Below, piece by piece: positions 26,747 through 36,014 of a stretch of DNA of 64,000 nt. The first letter of the stretch is position 1. Each line of letters opens with the position of its first letter. The notes below the pieces were generated by a model. That model saw only the letters and a program-made list of their open reading frames with translations, had not been told where the DNA came from and made no database searches. Both the position numbers and the translations under genes were made by a program. Where the stretch lies: contig JABDPB010000027.1 of the NCBI GenBank assembly GCA_013042995.1, positions 1 through 64,000 of the forward strand, in the 5' to 3' direction. Origin of the DNA: Ignavibacteriaceae bacterium. Lineage in GTDB: Bacteria; Bacteroidota; Ignavibacteria; Ignavibacteriales; Ignavibacteriaceae.

Positions 26747-26779
26747 AAAGATGACATTTTTTAATAAGATGTCATCTTT
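26747..26779. terminator. Rho-independent-type terminator
   Basis: AAAGATGACAT (26747-26757) is a perfect inverted repeat of ATGTCATCTTT (26769-26779), and a short T-run follows. It ends the plus-strand glyS/TPR transcript and, being symmetrical with A/T-rich flanks, may also stop the minus-strand PorV-like gene. Confidence 0.65.
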
Positions 26780-26818
26780 TTCAATTAAAGTCTTTGAATA
26801 CAAAAAATGTGTGGAGAA

Positions 26819-27751
26819 TCAAAACGCAGTTGATAAAGTTATCCTATGCAGTGCACCAACCAACCCTAGTGATGAATAACCATAGTTAAATTGATATTCC
26901 GAAACCTTTACACCTAATCCACCGTTAAAGCCTGCAATACCGGAAGTGCTTCCTATTTTTAGATCGGAGCGGCGTTCATTATCATAACCAAATTGTAAAG
27001 TTAATACTTCACTCAAATAAAACTCGGCGCCCACTGTAAAAGCTTTAAGGCGTTGGACAAACTGATCTCGATCTTTATTCAATCTGTGAAAATCGAGTGA
27101 TAAGCGAACAGGGAGGTTTTCCAATCTTTTAGATACACCAACTACAACATCAAGTGGGAGGTCTTCTTTTAGATCAACATAGGATGAAATTTGTGCACCT
27201 AGATTCAATACAGAAGCACCAATGTTTAACATCTGTTCAGGGAATTCGTAGTGAACACCTAAATCCACACCGATTGCACTGGATGAAGCATCTGCAATAC
27301 TGGAATAAACTACTTTTGCATTTGCACCATAATAAAAATTTTCATCAAAAGAACCTGCATAACCAATCACGAACGCAAGCTCGCCTGCACCAAACTCACC
27401 AGTTTTATTTCCGAATTCATCCGCCTGATCGAATGAGCCATAATTAATATATTTCACTGCAGTTCCTAATCTGCCAATACCATCAAGCTCAGTTGAAAAA
27501 GATAAGCTGAAAAGGTTGATATCCATTAGGTGTTTTACAAACGAAACAGAGGCTGGAGAATTTTCAAGAAAATTTATTCCTGCTGGATTGTAAAAAATAA
27601 CCTCAACATCATCATTATTTGTAACGTAGCTACCACCTAGCGCACCAGCTCGGGCGCTCATATCTAGCCTTAAAAACTCATAAGTTGTCTGTGCGAATGA
27701 AGAAACACTTAAAAAAGTGCAGGTTAAAAAAAGAAGTGATATCCTTTTCAA
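26819..27751 (-). CDS. PorV/PorQ-family outer-membrane protein
   Basis: The 310-residue protein has a signal peptide (to SFAQ) and then FLRLDMSARAGALGGSYVTNNDDVEVIFYNPAGI, the typical opening of the PorV/PorQ (UPF0164-like) family. The rest alternates amphipathic beta strands of an outer-membrane barrel and ends in LSTAF with a terminal Phe. In T9SS, PorV shuttles cargo from the translocon to the attachment complex. This fits the five T9SS-type cargo genes in the window, but genomes of this group carry several paralogs, so whether this is the true PorV is uncertain. It diverges from the htpX-like gene. Confidence 0.85.
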   Translation of the reverse strand: MKRISLLFLTCTFLSVSSFAQTTYEFLRLDMSARAGALGGSYVTNNDDVEVIFYNPAGINFLENSPASVSFVKHLMDINLFSLSFSTELDGIGRLGTAVKYINYGSFDQADEFGNKTGEFGAGELAFVIGYAGSFDENFYYGANAKVVYSSIADASSSAIGVDLGVHYEFPEQMLNIGASVLNLGAQISSYVDLKEDLPLDVVVGVSKRLENLPVRLSLDFHRLNKDRDQFVQRLKAFTVGAEFYLSEVLTLQFGYDNERRSDLKIGSTSGIAGFNGGLGVKVSEYQFNYGYSSLGLVGALHRITLSTAF

Positions 27752-27941
27752 CTTAAAACTCCTTTAAATTTGCTGAACCTATTTAATCATATTAAAAAAT
27801 AAAGGCAAGGGGAAGAAGAGGGGATAGTTCGAATCATCTAATTGCTTATTGCATCTAAACTGTAATTAGTCTTTCTAAATTATATTGAAACAAAACTTTT
27901 ACTGAGATAAATTTGTTTACGTTTTAAAAAGGAGTATAAAA

Positions 27942-28781
27942 ATGAACGCTGTAAAAACAGCTTTTTTGATGGCTTTAATGATGGGGTTGTTTCTATTAAT
28001 AGGCTACTTATTAGGCGGCAACACAGGATTAACGATAGCGCTCGTATTTTCAATAATTATGAACTTTGGCTCTTTCTGGTTTTCCGATAAAATTGTCTTA
28101 GCAATCTACAGGGCAAAGCAGGTAAACCGGGAAACAGCACCTAAATTTTACGATATGGTTGAAAGATTGGCAAAACAGGCAAACCTGCCAATGCCAAAAG
28201 TATATTTAATTAATGATCCTACACCAAACGCATTTGCAACTGGAAGAAGCCCTAAAAAAGCAGCAGTTGCTGCAACAACTGGAATTCTACAGGGCTTAAG
28301 CAACGATGAGCTTGCAGGAGTTATGGCACACGAGCTTGCACACGTTAAACATCGCGATACGTTAATTGGAACTATTGCAGCTACACTTGTGGGTTCAATT
28401 TCTTACATTGCGCATATGGCTGGATGGATTTTTATGTTCGGAAGAGGCGATGATGACAGTCCGGGAGCTGGAATTGGAGGATTAGTTTTATTAATTCTCT
28501 CTCCAATTTTGGCAATGCTTTTGCAGATGGCAATCTCCCGTTCGCGTGAGTTTGCGGCAGATAGAGGCGGCGCAGAAATTTCCGGCGGTCCGCTTGCACT
28601 AGCATCTGCACTGCAAAAAATTTCCCGCGGAAATCAATTAAAGCCTGTAAACCATTCCGAACCTGCGAGTGCGCATATGTTTATAGTTAATCCGTTGCGC
28701 GGTGGTGGAATATCAAAACTTTTTTCAACTCATCCGCCTACTGAGGAAAGGATTAAGAGACTAAATGCAATGGCGAGGTAA
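27942..28781 (+). CDS. htpX: HtpX-like M48 zinc metalloprotease
   Basis: This 279-residue inner-membrane protease probably degrades misfolded membrane proteins. Two N-terminal membrane helices ([18 protein letters not shown] and [19 protein letters not shown]) precede the catalytic domain. The zinc site is HELAH (H130 and H134), and the third ligand lies in [14 protein letters not shown]. Two more hydrophobic segments lie between them. [22 protein letters not shown] ends the domain as in E. coli HtpX. AAAAGGAG precedes the ATG. A second, longer M48 paralog lies at 47422. Confidence 0.93.
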   Translation: MNAVKTAFLMALMMGLFLLIGYLLGGNTGLTIALVFSIIMNFGSFWFSDKIVLAIYRAKQVNRETAPKFYDMVERLAKQANLPMPKVYLINDPTPNAFATGRSPKKAAVAATTGILQGLSNDELAGVMAHELAHVKHRDTLIGTIAATLVGSISYIAHMAGWIFMFGRGDDDSPGAGIGGLVLLILSPILAMLLQMAISRSREFAADRGGAEISGGPLALASALQKISRGNQLKPVNHSEPASAHMFIVNPLRGGGISKLFSTHPPTEERIKRLNAMAR

Positions 28782-28845
28782 TCAAGAATAAAGATAAAAG
28801 GGAAAGCATTTCCAAAAGCAGGACAGGTAAAAAAATCGAGATATA

Positions 28846-28887
28846 AAGCCGTCAGATTCGGCTTAATCTGTGATGGCAGCTTTTTTT
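28846..28887 (+). terminator. Terminator of the htpX-like gene
   Basis: AAGCCG (28846-28851) pairs with CGGCTT (28859-28864). Alternatively GCCGTCA (28848-28854) pairs with TGATGGC (28871-28877). Either form is followed by T7 at 28881-28887. The hairpin overlaps a possible GTG/ATG start at 28870-28873, which argues that the next gene starts downstream at 28954. Confidence 0.55.
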
Positions 28888-28953
28888 GTAAAAGAAAACG
28901 AGAATCAAGAGGTGCTTGATATAGATTTACTTTCTGCTCATATTAGCAATGCA

Positions 28954-29571
28954 ATGCTTAGAAAATTTACTCCTATAAAATTTCAACTCCTATTACTGAT
29001 CTTTGTGCTTTTTCAAGTGAACAGTTTTTCACAAACAAAAACCAATCTTGAAGTTTTTTATTCACTCACAGATTCACTCTCAAACACAATAATTAAAGAA
29101 CTACCCTCCGAAGAAAATATAGTTTTACTCACGCTTAATTTAGGTGAAAGCTATTCACTTTTTGCAAATAATATAAAAACTTCTTTCATTAAAACCGGGA
29201 AAGAAATTATCAGCACACCAATTGGTGAATTGAATTATCCGCATGTTGATATTGTAATAGAAACAGCAGGAATTGAGTACGGCGAAATGTTTAGAGATGG
29301 ATGGTTTGGAGCACACTATATTGAAAGAAACGCTTTTATTCAGGGAAATTTTTTGCAGACTTTTTCAACCAAAGGAAAAAGAGAATTTACAATTGAATCT
29401 ATTGATAGTGTAAAAGTTGAAGAAATTAAATATTTAGAAAATGAATCGTTTCCTTTTACAAAAGGAAATGTTCCACCTGAACCTTTTCTTTCGGGTTTAG
29501 CAGAGCCTATAATAGCAATTGTTACAGCAGCAGTTTTAGTCGCTTTGTTTTTTTCAATCCGTAGCAAGTAA
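28954..29571 (+). CDS. Membrane-anchored protein of unknown function
   Basis: I prefer the ATG at 28954 (205 residues), because it begins a good signal peptide (MLRKFTPIKFQLLLLIFVLFQVNSFSQ), while an earlier start at 28870 lies inside the terminator of the preceding gene. Neither start has a clear ribosome-binding site. The mature region contains FYSLTDSLSNTIIKELPSEENIVL and ends with a membrane helix (PIIAIVTAAVLVALFFSI) and the short tail RSK. I recognise no family. It lies 72 bases upstream of bamD and could be co-transcribed, which hints at an envelope role. Confidence 0.6.
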   Translation: MLRKFTPIKFQLLLLIFVLFQVNSFSQTKTNLEVFYSLTDSLSNTIIKELPSEENIVLLTLNLGESYSLFANNIKTSFIKTGKEIISTPIGELNYPHVDIVIETAGIEYGEMFRDGWFGAHYIERNAFIQGNFLQTFSTKGKREFTIESIDSVKVEEIKYLENESFPFTKGNVPPEPFLSGLAEPIIAIVTAAVLVALFFSIRSK

Positions 29572-29643
29572 CCGAATTTTACCTTTGAAGCCAAACCTAT
29601 TTTAGTTAATATTGAAAGCTAAATTTATGATTTTTAAGGACTT

Positions 29644-30414
29644 ATGATTATCAGAACACTAATAATTTCAGTAATCCTATTTGCTTTTTGGGCATGCAGC
29701 TCTTCAATCGATACAATTAATTTAGGACCGGAAGAAAGGTTACAATATGCAATTTCGCTCTTTGAAGATGAAGATTTTCAGGAAGCTGCAACTGAATTTG
29801 AAGCACTGCTTTTACAATATCCTGGAAGCGTAATTGTAGATGATGCACAATACTATCTTGGATTGTGCAGGTTTGAAAGAGATGAATATATTTTAGCTGC
29901 GTACGAATTCAGTAAGCTAATAAAAAACATGCCTGCAAGTGAATTTGTTTCGAAATCTCAGTTTATGTTAGCGGAAACATTTTATGAACTTTCGCCAAAC
30001 TATAATCTTGATCAAAAATACACAAAGAAGGCGATTGAAGAATACCAGGCATTTATTGATTTTTTCCCATTAAATGAGAAAGTAAGCGAAGCAGAACAAA
30101 AAATAGGAGAGCTAAACGATAAACTCGCACAAAAAGAATATGACACAGCAGTAATTTATGAAAAGATGGATTACTACACGGCTGCGATGAAGTACTATGA
30201 TGGTATAGTTGAATTATACCACGATACAAAGTACGCCCCACAGGCAATGTACAGAAAAATTCAACTGCTTATGGAGCGGGAAAGGGAAGATGAAGCACTT
30301 GCTGAAATGAAAAAATTCATTAAGCAGTATCCGGAAGATGAAAATTTTAATAAAGTAGAAGAGTTAAAAAATTCACTCGAATCAAAATTAAGAGGGAGTT
30401 TTTCTTCTAATTAA
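29644..30414 (+). CDS. bamD: BamD-type outer-membrane assembly lipoprotein
   Basis: The 256-residue product is a lipoprotein (FAFWACSSS lipobox, acylated Cys at residue 18) with five TPR-like helix pairs. RLQYAISLFEDEDFQEAATEFEALL..YPGS is the first, and YLGLCRFERDEYILAAYEF and KAIEEYQAFIDFFP follow. This is the usual BamD pattern and length. BamD works with BamA in inserting beta barrels into the outer membrane. TAAGGA lies upstream. The stop codon overlaps the start of the next gene by one base, beginning a very tight run of genes that continues to ccmF. Confidence 0.87.
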   Translation: MIIRTLIISVILFAFWACSSSIDTINLGPEERLQYAISLFEDEDFQEAATEFEALLLQYPGSVIVDDAQYYLGLCRFERDEYILAAYEFSKLIKNMPASEFVSKSQFMLAETFYELSPNYNLDQKYTKKAIEEYQAFIDFFPLNEKVSEAEQKIGELNDKLAQKEYDTAVIYEKMDYYTAAMKYYDGIVELYHDTKYAPQAMYRKIQLLMEREREDEALAEMKKFIKQYPEDENFNKVEELKNSLESKLRGSFSSN

Positions 30415-30887
30415 TGGCTAAGCAAAAAAAGGTAAGCGATTCGCAAGTTACTATGACTGAGTTGGTTCTACCCAATCATACAAACCAGCTTGGTAATTTA
30501 CTGGGGGGGCAGCTTATGCACTGGATAGATATTTGCGCGGCATTGAGTGCAGCAAAACATAACAACCGTATTTGTGTTACAGCAGCGGTTGATAAAATTG
30601 ATTTTCATCATCCGATTAAACTAGGAGATGCTGTTACACTGCTCTCATCTGTAAATAGAGTTTATAGTACTTCAATGGAAGTCGGGGTAAAAGTTTTTGC
30701 TGAATCCTTTAAAAAGGGAATAAAAAAACATACTAATTCGGCTTATCTAACTTTTGTAAGTGTAGATGACAATGGTAAGCCGGTTAAGGCTATAGAGGCA
30801 AAACCAGAAACTAATGAACAAAAGCGAAGATATAAAGAAGCGCTTAAAAGAAGGGAAAGCCGCCTTAAAAAAAGGCAAACGGAATAA
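30414..30887 (+). CDS. Hotdog-fold acyl-CoA thioesterase
   Basis: The 157-residue cytoplasmic enzyme hydrolyses acyl-CoA to the free acid and CoA. The hotdog helix and active-site region is HTNQLGNLLGGQLMHWIDICAALSA, with DFHHPIKLGDAVTLLS after it, the pattern of the YciA/ACOT subgroup. The C-terminal tail is strongly basic (RRYKEALKRRESRLKKRQ). The start overlaps the bamD stop, and the 3' end overlaps the next gene by 74 bases. The preferred acyl chain cannot be told from sequence. Confidence 0.9.
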   Translation: MAKQKKVSDSQVTMTELVLPNHTNQLGNLLGGQLMHWIDICAALSAAKHNNRICVTAAVDKIDFHHPIKLGDAVTLLSSVNRVYSTSMEVGVKVFAESFKKGIKKHTNSAYLTFVSVDDNGKPVKAIEAKPETNEQKRRYKEALKRRESRLKKRQTE

Positions 30888-32982
30888 TATTCTTCTATTT
30901 CTTTTTCTACTCCTAACCCAAACAATAAATTCCCAAATTCCAATTAATGGATTTTGCATCCGTGACTCTTATCAAATTCCTGCCGGTTACGAAAAAATCT
31001 TATCTGTTGATTTGAATAGAGATAAAAATGATGAGTTTATTGTTTATTCACCTTCGCTAAAAAAAATTGGAATTGTTGTTTTAGAAAAAAATAATATAAT
31101 TGATTTAATAGAGTTTAAAGTTGAGTATGAATTTTCCCAAATAAAATATTTAAACGATACTAATAGCAACAGCAACAAATTTATTTGTGTTTCGAGAAAA
31201 AACAGATTGATTGCTGAATATGAATTTAGTTTAAACTCACCTCCTGAATTAAAAAGTAGAATTACATTCGATTCATATCCTGAAAATATTTTTATAGGAA
31301 ATGTTAATAGCGATAATGTTGTTGAGGCTTTGGTTTCAGGAGTTGGATTCGATGGCCTTTCAATTTTAGTGCGAAAAGAAGGACGGCTTGCAGAAAATAA
31401 AATAATTAGTGGAGAAAGTTTTAGCCACGCAGTATTCGCAGATTTAAGTAATGATGGTTTTGCCGATGTAGCCGCATTTAATGTTTTAGATAATTCAGCT
31501 CATTTTTTTTACAATGATACTCAAAGTAAGTTTAATCTTGTTCGCAGTTCTCGCTCGAACGAAAATTTTGAATCCTTAAACGCAGTTGATCTAAACAATG
31601 ATAAGATTCAGGATTTAGTTTATAATTACGGGACAACCTTAAATGTTTCTTTCGGTGATTTCCAGTCGGCTTATGATAAAAAGAAATTATATCAGTTGAA
31701 AAACAAACCACACGCACAGCAATTTGGTGATTATAATAATGATAAATTTTTAGACCTGGCATATATTAGTTCGGAAACAGGAAACATAAATCTATTATTT
31801 GGAAAAAACGGAGGAAATTTTTATCCTGAAATCACGTACACAAATATTCCTAACACATCTTCTATTACTAGCTTCACTCAAAAAGATCAACAAAATCTAA
31901 TTATTTTAAGTAAAGAAGGATTTGTTACTACAATATCTTCATTTAAAGATAATTTTATTTCATCTAGTTTGATTCCCGCAGTAAATGCAGGTACTGTAAA
32001 AAAATTTGATTTGTATAATGATGGAATGTTTGATATTAGTTTTATCGATAATTCTGATTTCTCATTTAGGATTATTACAAGAAATAAAAAAGGGGTACCA
32101 GAAAATTTTTATTTGTACAAGCTGGATGAATCGCATAAGGCAATAGCAGTAGATGATATTTTGAATGAAAGGAAAACTTTTTACTGCTATTCAAAAGAAA
32201 AACAGCTGATTGAGTTTTTGAAGATCAACTTCAAAGACAACTCAATCAATCATAAAGGTCTATATTCACCAGGTAAAATTAAAGACCTGGTTTTGCAACG
32301 AGTGGACAGCAGTCTTGTTAATATTTATCTGCTTTACACAAAAGGGAACAAATTATTTTTAGGAAAATTTGAACACCGTGAATTAAGCTTAACATTTAAA
32401 GAATATCCATTTATTGACCGTGATGTTATTTGCGCAGAATTATTTGTGGATAAAGAAATAAAAGCCTACTACTGGAAACAGAAATTAAAATCTGTTTTCT
32501 TAAATGAAGTTATAATTAAAACCGGTCCGGATATTTACAAAGGAATTGCAGGTTTTAGTATTGGTGACAGCATCAAAATTTCGCTTGCTGCATCAAATCA
32601 ATTATTTAATAAAAAACCCTGGCTTATAAGCTTAATAAAAAATAATAATGAAACTCTTTTAATTTCTTTTACAGAGAACGGTTATAAAGTTTTACAACCG
32701 TTAAAAGAAGAATTCGGCATAAAAGATTTTCCAGATGCACAGGTGGTTTTTAAAAAACTCCCAAACGATGAACTTGAAATTCCAATAATTTATTTACCCG
32801 AATTAAAGACTTTGAACAAGCTCATAATTTCAAAAGATGGAAAAAGTTATAGTCTAAAACTTATTGCTGGGAAATTGGATATAAACAATTATTTTTTTGA
32901 TAAATTTAACGGCAGAAATTATCATCTTGTTTTTTCAGATAGTGAGAAAGGCAGCATATCATTAATTCAGCTAAAAAATTAA
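30814..32982 (+). CDS. Secreted FG-GAP/VCBS repeat protein
   Basis: The 722-residue protein has a hydrophobic signal segment (NILLFLFLLLTQTINSQ) at residues 25-41. FG-GAP-like repeats follow with degenerate calcium loops (DLNRDKNDEF, DLSNDGFADVAAF, DLNNDKIQDLVYNY, DYNNDKFLDLAYI, DLYNDGMFDISFI), forming an extracytoplasmic beta-propeller over about residues 50-430. The second half is a less clear propeller. No T9SS sorting domain is present. The only canonical start, ATG 30814, lies 74 bases inside the thioesterase gene and gives a long lysine-rich N-terminus, so translation is probably coupled. It is adjacent to the putative protease at 33069. Confidence 0.75.
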   Translation: MNKSEDIKKRLKEGKAALKKGKRNNILLFLFLLLTQTINSQIPINGFCIRDSYQIPAGYEKILSVDLNRDKNDEFIVYSPSLKKIGIVVLEKNNIIDLIEFKVEYEFSQIKYLNDTNSNSNKFICVSRKNRLIAEYEFSLNSPPELKSRITFDSYPENIFIGNVNSDNVVEALVSGVGFDGLSILVRKEGRLAENKIISGESFSHAVFADLSNDGFADVAAFNVLDNSAHFFYNDTQSKFNLVRSSRSNENFESLNAVDLNNDKIQDLVYNYGTTLNVSFGDFQSAYDKKKLYQLKNKPHAQQFGDYNNDKFLDLAYISSETGNINLLFGKNGGNFYPEITYTNIPNTSSITSFTQKDQQNLIILSKEGFVTTISSFKDNFISSSLIPAVNAGTVKKFDLYNDGMFDISFIDNSDFSFRIITRNKKGVPENFYLYKLDESHKAIAVDDILNERKTFYCYSKEKQLIEFLKINFKDNSINHKGLYSPGKIKDLVLQRVDSSLVNIYLLYTKGNKLFLGKFEHRELSLTFKEYPFIDRDVICAELFVDKEIKAYYWKQKLKSVFLNEVIIKTGPDIYKGIAGFSIGDSIKISLAASNQLFNKKPWLISLIKNNNETLLISFTENGYKVLQPLKEEFGIKDFPDAQVVFKKLPNDELEIPIIYLPELKTLNKLIISKDGKSYSLKLIAGKLDINNYFFDKFNGRNYHLVFSDSEKGSISLIQLKN

Positions 32983-33068
32983 CCGGTAGCTTAATATTAT
33001 TTTTACTTTTCGTTACAGCGATTGATGCTCAGCAATTATCACGCGAAAAGCTAGATTCGCTATATATA

Positions 33069-34691
33069 ATGTTCCTTCGATTAAAAGCACCGGAGCTTTT
33101 ACCGGAAACTGATCGACAATTAGAATTATCAATTGAGGATAAAAAGTGTGGGTTTCACATTGTTAATAGTCTAAAATCTAACTTCGCATCGCTCACAACA
33201 GATCAGCAAAATTTGATTGAGCCTTGGCTTAGCCGACCTAACTTGCAGAAGAGCATTGTTTCTCCATCTGGTTTTTTTAGAGTTCATTATGATACTACTG
33301 GTGGCAATGTACCGTCTTACAATTCGGGATTAACAATTGATGAAAATGTTTTAGAAGTAATTAATGCATTGGAGTTCACATTCAATTTTGAAGTTGATTC
33401 TTTAGGGTTTCCTTCACCCCCAACAGACAACGGTGTGGGTGGCGATGATAGGTATGATGTTTATATAGAAAATCAAATTGGTGGTTTATACGGATATACT
33501 GAGTGGGAAAATAAAATCAGCACTAATAGATGGACAACTTTTATAGTGCTAGATGATAATTACACCGGTTATTTCAGTTCAGGTGTTAGTGGCTTGAAAG
33601 CAACAGTAGCGCATGAATTCCATCATGCAATACAGCTTGGCAGCTACGGAATTGAAAACAGCAATGGTCCTTTTAGAGATTCTGATGTTTTCTTTTACGA
33701 AATTACTTCCACCGCAATGGAAGAATTTGTGTATGACGATATAAATGATTACTACCAATATATGGATTCTTATTTCCGCAGAACCGAACGTGCATTTTCT
33801 TTACAGAACGGTTATAATTTAGCTATCTGGAATATTTATTTAGTAAAAAGATTTGGTTTTGATTTGCTTAAACAGCAGTGGGAATTGATTCCGAATCAAA
33901 TTGCTATAACAGCCATCAGCAATTCTCTATTTATTTACGGTTCTAGTTTTCCACGCGAGTTGAATGAATTTGGTATATGGACACATTACACAAATTACAG
34001 ATCAGTTCCGGGGTTATATTTTGAAGAGGCAATGAATTATCCACTAGTAAGCACTACAACAACTGTTCAGTTTACACCCCCTTCTCAAATTGCAAATATG
34101 AGCTCAGCACCTGTGGCAAACAATTTTGTTCATTTTAGTGTAATAAATAATAGCGATTCACTCGTTGCAATTGTCACGAACGGAGATGCAGGTGCAGCCG
34201 CGTCCAATTCAAACCAGTTCTTTCCTTTTCAGTATACTTTATTCTCTAACAGCACTGCAGGTAACCGAAAATTAACAGATGATTACTCTTCTGATTTTAG
34301 TGCTGCGAATAATCAGTTTTGGTCGGTTTCAGAAATCTTAAATAATATAGTTGTAAGAAGAGACAGCATAATAAATCCGCCTGCTGGCAGTGTAAGCTAC
34401 GCCTATCCAAATCCGTTTGGGTACAATAAGACCTATTTATCTGGCTCATTTATATCTTTTCCCTTAAATGCAGACCTAGGTGAAACTGTTGATTTTAATA
34501 TTTACTCAAGCGCAATGCAGCTTGTGTACAGCTCAGAAAAAACCATTCAAATACTTCCTGGAGATCAGCGCGGCGTTAGCTGGAATGGACTTGATAATGA
34601 TGGTAAAAAACTTGCTTCCGGAGTTTATGTTTACGTAACTAAAAGTGGAGACGATGTCGAAACAGGAAAAGTTGTGATTTTTAATGAGTAA
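33069..34691 (+). CDS. Putative secreted metalloprotease (MXAN_6640-like)
   Basis: From the ATG at 33069 the product has 540 residues, but the frame is open back to 32946. Just upstream it encodes INSAKKLTGSLILFLLFVTAIDAQ, a clear signal peptide with no ATG, GTG or TTG. The true start is therefore probably a rare codon, ATT 32961 or ATC 32958, behind AGAAAGG, and overlaps the upstream gene. The zinc-protease motif is HEFHH in TVAHEFHHAIQLGS. GVGGDDRYDVYIENQIGGLYGYT before it fits the MXAN_6640 family. The C-terminus (YAYPNPFGYNK to SGVYVYVTKSGDD) resembles a sorting or FlgD-like domain. Its end overlaps ccmA by 8 bases. Confidence 0.75.
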   Translation: MFLRLKAPELLPETDRQLELSIEDKKCGFHIVNSLKSNFASLTTDQQNLIEPWLSRPNLQKSIVSPSGFFRVHYDTTGGNVPSYNSGLTIDENVLEVINALEFTFNFEVDSLGFPSPPTDNGVGGDDRYDVYIENQIGGLYGYTEWENKISTNRWTTFIVLDDNYTGYFSSGVSGLKATVAHEFHHAIQLGSYGIENSNGPFRDSDVFFYEITSTAMEEFVYDDINDYYQYMDSYFRRTERAFSLQNGYNLAIWNIYLVKRFGFDLLKQQWELIPNQIAITAISNSLFIYGSSFPRELNEFGIWTHYTNYRSVPGLYFEEAMNYPLVSTTTTVQFTPPSQIANMSSAPVANNFVHFSVINNSDSLVAIVTNGDAGAAASNSNQFFPFQYTLFSNSTAGNRKLTDDYSSDFSAANNQFWSVSEILNNIVVRRDSIINPPAGSVSYAYPNPFGYNKTYLSGSFISFPLNADLGETVDFNIYSSAMQLVYSSEKTIQILPGDQRGVSWNGLDNDGKKLASGVYVYVTKSGDDVETGKVVIFNE

Positions 34692-35316
34692 TTACTCAAT
34701 CCAATCTCAAAAACTTTCCAAACTGTTTGGAAGAAGATTAATATTTAAAGACATTAATTTTTTATTGGAAGAAAAAGCATTATTTGGAATTTCAGGTCCA
34801 AATGGATCCGGAAAATCTACACTTGTAAAAATTATTGCCGGATTGGTTGCTTCTTCTGATGGTAAAATAATTCATAAAAATTCTGCGGGAGAAATTATCC
34901 CGGAAAAGCTTCATAATCATATAGGTTTTGTTTCACCATATATTGTTCTGTACGAAGAATTTTCTGCTTGGGAGAATCTTAAAATATTTGCAAAGATTCG
35001 TGGTATATCTTTAAATGAGGAAAGAGTAAATAATTATTTGGTGAGGTTTCTATTAGATGAAAGAAAACACGATTTAGTGAAAACCTATTCATCCGGGATG
35101 AAGCAGCGTTTAAAATTTATATTTGCGCTTATGCACTCTCCCGAGGTATTATTATTTGATGAACCTACTTCTAATTTGGATGAAGAAGGAAAAACTGTTG
35201 TTTATGATATTATTGAAGAAGAAGGAAAAATCCGTATTGTAATTATTGCATCAAATGAAGCGAAAGATTTAGAATTGTGTGATGAGGTTTTATTGTTGGA
35301 AAAATTTAAAGGATAA
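34684..35316 (+). CDS. ccmA: Heme exporter ATP-binding protein CcmA
   Basis: This 210-residue ABC ATPase powers heme transfer steps of cytochrome c maturation with CcmB and CcmC at the inner membrane. Walker A is GPNGSGKSTL (about residues 38-47), the signature is YSSGMKQRL, and Walker B is VLLFDEPTSNLD. The sequence alone could be another ABC ATPase, but the position directly before ccmB, ccmC, ccmE and ccmF settles it. It begins inside the last 8 bases of the protease gene, and ccmB starts on the base after its stop. Confidence 0.92.
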   Translation: MSNYSIQSQKLSKLFGRRLIFKDINFLLEEKALFGISGPNGSGKSTLVKIIAGLVASSDGKIIHKNSAGEIIPEKLHNHIGFVSPYIVLYEEFSAWENLKIFAKIRGISLNEERVNNYLVRFLLDERKHDLVKTYSSGMKQRLKFIFALMHSPEVLLFDEPTSNLDEEGKTVVYDIIEEEGKIRIVIIASNEAKDLELCDEVLLLEKFKG

Positions 35317-35982
35317 ATGATAGCAAAATCATACGCATTATTTAAAAAAGATTTTTGCTCTGAATTGAGAACACGTTACGCTATTAACTCCTTAGCAATG
35401 TTCATAATTGTTGCAATCAGTGTTATACTGTTCTCAATCGGAAATGAAACAATTACTGAAAGCTTAACTGGCGGATTGTTTTGGGTTGTTATATTTTTTA
35501 CTGCGATGTCCGGTCTGGCAAGGGCTTTTGTTTCAGAAGAAGAGCGTGGGACAAGTCTAACACTTCAATTAATTGCATCTCCTTCAACCGTATTTACAGG
35601 TAAACTTCTGTTCAATGTAATTCTTGTTTTTTGTATGAATTTGATAATTGCAATTCTGTATTCAGCGCTGTTTGAGCGGTTTGTTGTTCAGAATTTTCCG
35701 CTGTTTATGTTGACGTTTGTTTTGGGCAACATTGGGCTGGCTGTATCTTCAACAATTATAGCTGCAATTATTGCAAAAGCAGGTGCAAAAGGCACTCTTT
35801 ATCCTGTGCTTTCTTTTCCAATTTTATTGCCTTTGATTCTTACATGCGTTCAGTTAACTTTGTTCTCCTTCGATGGTACAAGCTTTGAAGAAGCTAAGTT
35901 TGAATTAGCAATTGTTGTCGGTTATGATGTAATTATGTTAACTGCTTCTTATATGTTGTTCGATTTTATATGGAAAGATTAG
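35317..35982 (+). CDS. ccmB: Heme exporter membrane protein CcmB
   Basis: The 221-residue product has six hydrophobic segments, the CcmB arrangement. The N-terminal FKKDFCSELRTRYAINSLAMFII leads into the first helix. EEERGTSLTLQLIASPSTVFTGKLLFN is the conserved cytoplasmic loop of the family. It forms the channel partner of CcmA. It starts immediately after ccmA and is followed 32 bases later by ccmC. Confidence 0.93.
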   Translation: MIAKSYALFKKDFCSELRTRYAINSLAMFIIVAISVILFSIGNETITESLTGGLFWVVIFFTAMSGLARAFVSEEERGTSLTLQLIASPSTVFTGKLLFNVILVFCMNLIIAILYSALFERFVVQNFPLFMLTFVLGNIGLAVSSTIIAAIIAKAGAKGTLYPVLSFPILLPLILTCVQLTLFSFDGTSFEEAKFELAIVVGYDVIMLTASYMLFDFIWKD

Positions 35983-36014
35983 CATATTTCAAAGGATTTT
36001 AAGCTTAAAACAAA

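Noticed and set aside
28870-28953. Start of the 28954 gene at GTG 28870
   Set aside because: The segment overlaps a terminator hairpin with T7 and would place a non-signal extension before an evident signal peptide.
33069-34691. Full type A T9SS cargo protein
   Set aside because: The C-terminus has YPNPF and SGVYVY elements, but the spacing and ending (VVIFNE) differ from the type A domains elsewhere in the window, so I only call it sorting-domain-like.
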